Assembly: GCA_963522175.1 (NCBI GenBank)
Contig: CAUQXC010000018.1
Span: forward strand, 1 to 19,442
Reading direction: 5' to 3'
Length of the DNA stretch: 19,442 nt
Origin: CAKAHY01 sp963522175
GTDB taxonomy: Bacteria; Bacillota; Clostridia; Lachnospirales; Lachnospiraceae
The position numbers and the translations under genes were made by a program. Position 1 is the first letter of the stretch. Each line of letters opens with the position of its first letter. Shown here one piece after another: positions 15,744 through 19,442 of this stretch. The notes below the pieces were generated by a model. That model searched no databases and was not told where the DNA came from. It was given only the letters and a program-made list of their open reading frames with translations.

Positions 15744-15839
15744 CAAAAATTATGATTTTTGGTTTTTCAGCAAAAAATCAGTGAAAAATCACTCGTTATT
15801 TCATTCCACATAGCTTCTTTATTTTTTATTGGTGATATA

Positions 15840-16247
15840 TTACCTCCCGTCGTTTGTGTTACTACCTAAAATAAGATTCCTTTCAGAAAAGATTTTTTTT
15901 GCAACAAATGTAGCATTTAAGACTTTTGGAAAACCCACATACGGAATGCATTGAATAAATGTCTCAATAATTTTTTCTGGAGATATTCCCACATTTAAAG
16001 ATCCATTAATATGAACTTCTAATTGTGGTTCGCACCCTCCTAATGTCAATAAACTTGTGATAGTTATTACTTCTCTTTCTTGCAAAGAAAGTCCTTGTCT
16101 ACTATAAATATCTCCAAATGCAAATTCGATAATATATTCTCCTAAATCTGGAGCAATATCTTCTAATGTTTGTATAACTTTTTCGCCACTCGCACCATCA
16201 ATTTCTTGTAATTGTTCTAAACCTATTTCAAATCGTTTACTTTTCAC
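15840..16247 (-). CDS. Carboxymuconolactone decarboxylase (CMD/AhpD-like) family protein
   Basis: A 135-residue single-domain protein of the YurZ-like CMD group. The visible core is DIAPDLGEYIIEFAFGDIYS, SLQEREVITITSLLTLGGCE and PQLEVHINGSLNVGISPEKI. It has one Cys in GGCEPQ but lacks the CxxC redox pair of AhpD peroxidase partners, so its chemistry cannot be stated. The start is GTG at 16245-16247, 9 bases after AAGGAGG. It is divergent from a MerR gene and has a MerR-type operator in its promoter, so it is most likely induced through that regulator. It appears to be cargo of the transposon. Confidence 0.85.
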   Translation of the reverse strand: MKSKRFEIGLEQLQEIDGASGEKVIQTLEDIAPDLGEYIIEFAFGDIYSRQGLSLQEREVITITSLLTLGGCEPQLEVHINGSLNVGISPEKIIETFIQCIPYVGFPKVLNATFVAKKIFSERNLILGSNTNDGR

Positions 16248-16280
16248 TTGAATTCACCTCCTTTTTTCTTTTATAATATA

Positions 16281-16311
16281 ACTGTACTACTTAAACCTTG
16301 GTTTAAGTCAA
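16281..16311 (-). promoter_or_regulatory. MerR-type promoter and operator of the CMD-like gene
   Basis: On the minus strand, TTGACT (-35, 16306-16311) and TACAGT (-10, 16281-16286) are 19 bp apart, the long spacer typical of MerR-controlled promoters. The spacer holds the palindrome CTTAAACC-TT-GGTTTAAG (plus-strand reading, 16290-16307). This resembles known operators of MerR-family regulators such as AdhR. The adjacent merR-like gene is the obvious regulator. Confidence 0.8.
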
Positions 16312-16358
16312 GTTCTTTTACTTATGAATTTTAAAAATTAGAAAAGGAGTCATCTGCA

Positions 16359-16730
16359 ATGAAAATAGGCGAAATTGCAAATAAAACAAATCTTCCAGCA
16401 AGCACCCTTCGTTACTACGAAAAAAAAGGATTACTCAAAGTAGATAGAGACAAAAATGGTAGGAGATATTATAAAGAAAGCGATATAGAGTGGATAAAAT
16501 TTATAAGACGGCTGAAAGAAACAGGAATGCTTATCAAAGATATTCAACATTATTCCGAGTTACGATATGTTGGCTCAATTACAATGCCTGAACGATTACA
16601 AATTCTCCAATTACACAGGAATTATGTTTTAGAACAGCAACTAAAATGGACTGAGTATCTTCAAAATTTAGATGATAAAATTGAGTTCTATCAGCAATCT
16701 ATTAAAAATATGACAAAACATAACTTGTAA
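16359..16730 (+). CDS. MerR family transcriptional regulator
   Basis: A 123-residue regulator and the only clear plus-strand gene here. Residues 1-70 are the MerR winged helix: MKIGEIANKTNLPASTLRYY, EKKGLLKVDRDKNGRRYY, and a second helical part IKFIRRLKETGM. A dimerization coiled coil follows at about 80-115. There are no Cys residues in the C-terminal part, so it is not a metal or redox sensor of the classic type. It resembles the small-molecule/aldehyde-responsive group. AAAAGGAG lies 10 bases before the ATG. It is divergent from the CMD-like gene and should bind the palindrome between them. Confidence 0.9.
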   Translation: MKIGEIANKTNLPASTLRYYEKKGLLKVDRDKNGRRYYKESDIEWIKFIRRLKETGMLIKDIQHYSELRYVGSITMPERLQILQLHRNYVLEQQLKWTEYLQNLDDKIEFYQQSIKNMTKHNL

Positions 16731-16751
16731 TTCGATAAGATCTGTTACATT

Positions 16752-16801
16752 GAGCTAATGAAAAAAGAAGCCTAATTATAGACTTCTTTTTTCATTAGCT
16801 C
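16752..16801. terminator. Strong bidirectional terminator between convergent genes
   Basis: A perfect 19-bp inverted repeat (16752-16770 and 16783-16801) with a 12-base loop. Each arm contains an A6/T6 tract, so T runs occur within the descending arm on both strands. It serves the MerR gene on the plus strand and the recombinase gene on the minus strand. One arm encodes the last residues (LMKKEV) of the recombinase. Confidence 0.85.
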
Positions 16802-18625
16802 TTTATACTCACTCACCGGTATCCCCACTCTTTTCAAAACCTTTATTTTCTCTTGTTTCTTTTGCTCCCTTCTTGCCTTATATTTATCTTCATACTCTTT
16901 TTGTTTTCCACTTGCTTTTCTCTTTAGATAATTTTGATGTAGCTTATCTTTTCTTTCCTTGATTTTTCTTTCTTCTTCCTCAAGTTTCTGTTTTTCTTCA
17001 TCACTTAACTCTTCCTGTGAAAGTTCGTAATTGCCTATGAAATTAAAGTAAATTTCTATCTTTTGCTTTGATGTTTGACTCCCTTTTCTATCTCTTTCAT
17101 GTACGATAATCTTTTCTACAAACTCATTTATCATTGTGGTTGTAAGTTCATCAAAGTTTTCATAACGACTGATAAGAGATATAAATTTTTTAGCTCTGTC
17201 AATTTCTTTTTCATATCTTGATACCTGCTGCTCCAAATCCTTAATTTCTTTACTTAAAGTTATCTGCTCCGTTTCATATTGATTATTTAGTATCTCATAT
17301 CTGCTATTTGGTATTTTGTTAAGGATCATATCTTCATAGATACGACACATCAGTCTTTCTAATTCTTGTAATCTCCCTTTGCTGTCAATAAGCCTTGTGC
17401 GTTTCTTTTCTATCTCTATTTTTTCCTTTTCTTCCATTTCATTTTGAATAGAACGGATAAAGGCTTCATTATCTTCATCAAGGTATTTTTTAATATCTTT
17501 TAGTGTTTCCCTAATAAGGTTTAAGACCGCTTCTGCTTTTATTCTGTGTGCTGATGGGCAAAGTGTGCCACAAGGTGTTTTGGTATAGGAACTGCAAGTG
17601 TAATAGGGAATATTCTTATAATTGCTTGTTCTATGAACATACATCTTGCTCCCACAATCTGCACAATACATCAGTCCTGTGAGTGGGTGATATTCTCCCC
17701 AACCGTCAGGATACCTTTTTACATTTCCCCTTATCCTTTGCACATTGTCAAAGGTTTCTTGGTCTATGATTGGTTCATGCGTGTTTTCAAAAATAAGCCA
17801 GTTATCTTCCGATACATATTTACTTTTCTTGTCCTTGAAATGCTTTCTTGTCTTGAAATTGACTGTATGCCCCAAGTATTCTTGTTTCTTTAAAATGCTT
17901 GCTATGGTTGAGCTGCACCAACGATAGGGATGTTCAAAGTTTTTGCTTTGATATAGCCCATAGCCTAATTTCTGTTGATGATAGGCGGGTATATCTACTT
18001 TTTCACCCTCCAATATCTTTGCTATTCGATACGGACCATTGCCTTGCATGGTCATATTAAATATTCGTCTTACTACTTCGGCTGCTTTTTCATCTACTAT
18101 CCATTTGTTTTTATCTTTTTCATCTTTGATATAGCCATAAGGCGGTGTACTTGCCGTATGTTTTCCACTTTCACCTTTTGACTTGAAAGTCGATTGGATT
18201 TTTCTTGATGTATCTCTTGCATACCATTCGTTCATGATATTTCTAAAAGGGGTAAAATCATCTTCTCTGTAAAAACTATCTACATTATCATTGATAGCGA
18301 TTAGTCTTACGCCCTTTTGTCTTAGTATCTCCATACATTGACCGACTTTGAGATAATCTCTGCCAAGTCTGCTCATATCTTTTACAATGATACAACCGAT
18401 ATTACCTTGATTGACTCCGTTCATCATTGCCATAAATCCCGGTCTGTCAAACTGTGTTCCGCTGATTCCGTCATCTGTAAAGTGAATGATGTTTGACAAA
18501 TTATTTTTGCTTGCGTATTCTTCCAATATTTTTTTCTGATTGATGATAGAGTTACTCTCTCCTTGCAGTTCATCATCACGACTTAATCTCTCATAGAGTG
18601 CTGTTATCTTTTCAAAATTCCTCAT
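16772..18625 (-). CDS. tnpX: Large serine recombinase (TnpX/TndX-type)
   Basis: A 617-residue site-specific recombinase that should excise and insert the transposon. The resolvase domain (about 1-150) has the nucleophile Ser15 in ALYERLSRDD, plus DDGISGTQFDRPGF and DMSRLGRDYLKVGQ. A recombinase DNA-binding domain follows (about 160-280), then a zinc ribbon (YCADCGSKM...YYTCSS...CGTLC, about 318-360). A long coiled coil leads to a DUF4368-like C-terminal part (FDELTTTMINEFVEKIIVHE). The start is the ATG at 18625 behind AAAGGGGG; a further upstream ATG would add 17 hydrophobic residues without a good ribosome site. No good promoter is seen in the integrated state, but one forms when the ends are joined. 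Confidence 0.93.
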   Translation of the reverse strand: MRNFEKITALYERLSRDDELQGESNSIINQKKILEEYASKNNLSNIIHFTDDGISGTQFDRPGFMAMMNGVNQGNIGCIIVKDMSRLGRDYLKVGQCMEILRQKGVRLIAINDNVDSFYREDDFTPFRNIMNEWYARDTSRKIQSTFKSKGESGKHTASTPPYGYIKDEKDKNKWIVDEKAAEVVRRIFNMTMQGNGPYRIAKILEGEKVDIPAYHQQKLGYGLYQSKNFEHPYRWCSSTIASILKKQEYLGHTVNFKTRKHFKDKKSKYVSEDNWLIFENTHEPIIDQETFDNVQRIRGNVKRYPDGWGEYHPLTGLMYCADCGSKMYVHRTSNYKNIPYYTCSSYTKTPCGTLCPSAHRIKAEAVLNLIRETLKDIKKYLDEDNEAFIRSIQNEMEEKEKIEIEKKRTRLIDSKGRLQELERLMCRIYEDMILNKIPNSRYEILNNQYETEQITLSKEIKDLEQQVSRYEKEIDRAKKFISLISRYENFDELTTTMINEFVEKIIVHERDRKGSQTSKQKIEIYFNFIGNYELSQEELSDEEKQKLEEEERKIKERKDKLHQNYLKRKASGKQKEYEDKYKARREQKKQEKIKVLKRVGIPVSEYKELMKKEVYN

Positions 18626-18707
18626 TTTTACCCCCTTTCTCTTAATTTTTAAATAAAAAAGAATTAAGAAGTACATATTTCACTAAAATAGTGATTAAGT
18701 GTTCTCC

Positions 18708-18723
18708 TTAATTCTATTACTCC
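18708..18723 (-). repeat. Right terminus of the transposon with a promoter -10 half
   Basis: On the minus strand the GGA core is followed by GTAATAGAATTAAGG, holding the -10-like box TAGAAT 4 bases inside the element. The traG sequence 17 bases upstream of it (ATACAA) is a poor -35 box. The recombinase promoter is therefore incomplete until the -35 half from the other end is joined to it. Confidence 0.75.
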
Positions 18724-19158
18724 AGCAGCCAATTTGTACTTTTTATATTGCTTCACCGCAAAGTGTGTCGGTTCTTTCTTTTCCAATGCTTCAAAGAGTC
18801 TATCAATCGGATTCATGTAGGTTTCATCATCTTCTCTTACCTCTGAAGCGTCTATCATATCAAGTAGTGTTGCAAAGTTCTTTTCTTCTCTTGGAGCTTC
18901 ATACCAGATATATCCGATAAGTGCTGTATAGTAGAGTTTTTCAGCTTTCACCCAAAAATCCTCACCTGCTTTTTCTCCCTCGCCCTTCGTGTTTGCGATA
19001 ATTGTCTGAACAAGCTTTAGAATATCTTTTTCAGAACGAATATATGCGAATGGATTGTACTTCATAGACTTTTTGAAGTTTATGGTATTTAGAATTTTAA
19101 TCTCATAGCCATTATCTTCAAGCATCTTGCCACACTCAAGGACTATTGTTCCTTTTGG
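18721..19158 (-). pseudogene. traG: traG/virD4 coupling protein, middle fragment
   Basis: About 146 residues of the coupling protein: PKGTIVLECGKMLEDNGYEI, then FKKSMKYNPFAYIRSEKDIL, KAGEDFWVKAEKLYYTALIG and finally KQYKKYKLAAG at the GGA junction. It reads on into 18 residues of transposon DNA and stops at 18664. At its 5' side the conserved (D)PKGT motif is broken: the frame becomes IFPKGT and runs into a TGA within a second element's terminus. The Walker A region should lie beyond that second element, off the window. The fragment has no lesions of its own, which points to recent insertions. Confidence 0.88.
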
Positions 19159-19199
19159 GAAGATTTGTCAAGGACATAAACAAAATTTTTTTGATAAAT

Positions 19200-19364
19200 T
19201 TATATCTTCTCTGTTTCTCTCTTGATTAGCTTTAGTATTTTATCCTTGTATGTTTCCCCTGTACCTTGCTTGAAATGTAGGTTTACGGTGTATTTTGTTT
19301 TTCCAATATCCATTATTAACTGTTTATGTTGTGGTTCTTTTATTACTCTTTTTTCTTCTTCCAT
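19200..19364 (-). CDS. tnpW: TnpW family transposon protein (second copy)
   Basis: A 54-residue protein, MEEEKRVIKEPQHKQLIMDI then GKTKYTVNLHFKQGTGETYK and DKILKLIKRETEKI, with AGGAGG 5-6 bases before the ATG. The IGKxxYxV-xHF...ET-xDK core is shared with the first copy at 10087-10272, while the N-termini differ. It ends about 40 bases from the junction with traG, compared with 23 bases in the first element. It marks the second element as a different member of the same family. Confidence 0.8.
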   Translation of the reverse strand: MEEEKRVIKEPQHKQLIMDIGKTKYTVNLHFKQGTGETYKDKILKLIKRETEKI

Positions 19365-19376
19365 GTGTCCTCCTTT

Positions 19377-19390
19377 CCGTTTTTAAACGG
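19377..19390. repeat. Short palindrome upstream of the second tnpW
   Basis: CCGTTT-TT-AAACGG, two perfect 6-bp arms just upstream of the tnpW ribosome site. It could be an operator or the remnant of a terminator. No gene is visible between it and the window end. Confidence 0.35.
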
Positions 19391-19442
19391 CTCTATGTCA
19401 AATAACGTTGGTGATAATTTAAATCAATAAAATCTATTAAAT

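Larger units (their letters stand above)
10061..18723 (-). mobile_element. 8.66-kb Tn4451-type mobilizable transposon inserted in traG
   Basis: The element runs from the GGA shared by both junctions (TCC on the plus strand, 10061-10063 and 18721-18723). Unit length with one GGA copy is 8660 bases. Outside the two GGA copies, traG codons continue in frame (KYKLAAG on one side, KTAKSIL on the other). Contents from the right end: large serine recombinase, MerR/CMD-like cargo, sigma-like regulator, DUF3847 protein, oriT, MobA/MobL relaxase, hairpin region, replication initiator, DUF1413 and DUF1016 proteins, tnpW. A GA-containing core and recombinase/tnpW at opposite ends are traits of Tn4451/Tn4453-like elements moved by TnpX. 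It lacks its own secretion channel, so it would be mobilized in trans. Confidence 0.9.
19159..19442 (-). mobile_element. tnpW end of a second Tn4451-type element in traG (partial)
   Basis: Starting at traG codon PKG, the DNA changes to a terminus with GTCCTTGACAA on the minus strand (19165-19175). This is identical over 11 bp to the terminus of the first transposon. A second tnpW gene follows and the element runs off the window. The exact core is unclear. If it is GGA like the first, it is at 19150-19152; if the PKG match is real traG sequence, the break is at 19158-19161. Its recombinase end should be to the right. Confidence 0.7.

Noticed and set aside
18626..18676. Longer recombinase start adding 17 hydrophobic residues
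   Set aside because: The added residues are AT-rich upstream sequence without a ribosome site, whereas the ATG at 18625 follows AAAGGGGG and gives the usual N-terminus close to the catalytic Ser.
1..19442. tRNA, rRNA, CRISPR arrays and antibiotic-resistance genes
   Set aside because: I looked for cloverleaf, repeat-spacer and known resistance protein patterns and saw none; the visible cargo is limited to the MerR/CMD-like and DUF1413/DUF1016 pairs.

Overview
The window is a low-GC Firmicutes sequence, most likely from an anaerobic clostridial-type host (Clostridia or Tissierellia). The evidence is AT-rich codon use, AGGAGG ribosome sites before nearly every gene, and a gene set typical of Tn1549/CTn-type integrative conjugative elements (ICEs). 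It is mobile DNA throughout, and nearly every gene is on the minus strand. The species cannot be named from the sequence.

Region 1 (about 119-10063) is the conjugation module of a Tn1549-like ICE. In transcription order (right to left) it holds the coupling-protein gene traG/virD4 (3' part only), a single-stranded-DNA-binding protein, a Maff2/VirB2-like small membrane protein, a VirB6/TrbL-like membrane protein, a small unknown membrane protein, PrgI (VirB3-like), the VirB4 ATPase, a CD1108-like cell-wall hydrolase, a DUF4315 protein and a large DUF4366 (CD1107-like) surface protein. Genes from ssb to the DUF4366 gene are tightly packed or overlapping. Two (virB4 and the DUF4315 gene) start with TTG behind strong ribosome sites. 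At the left edge, after two hairpins, the minus strand resembles the 5' end of a group II intron.

Region 2 (about 10061-18723) is a complete 8.66-kb mobilizable transposon of the Tn4451 (TnpX/TnpW) type, inserted inside traG. It carries a large serine recombinase at one end and tnpW at the other. Between them are a MobA/MobL relaxase with an RSF1010-like oriT, a DUF3847 mobilization accessory protein, a phage-type replication initiator beside a cluster of hairpins, and a small sigma-like regulator. Cargo consists of a divergent MerR regulator/carboxymuconolactone-decarboxylase-like pair and a DUF1413/DUF1016-nuclease pair. Both junctions share the trinucleotide GGA (minus strand). Removing the element at GGA restores the traG reading frame exactly. 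Joining its ends at GGA would create a TTGACA-17 bp-TAGAAT promoter facing the recombinase gene.

Region 3 (about 18721-19158) is a middle fragment of traG. Region 4 (about 19159-19442, continuing off the window) is the tnpW end of a second, different element of the same type. It has the same 11-bp terminal motif and a homologous but divergent TnpW. The same coupling-protein gene therefore appears to have been hit twice by related recombinase elements and is split into at least three parts. As it stands the ICE should lack a working coupling protein, but the damage may be reversible by precise excision.
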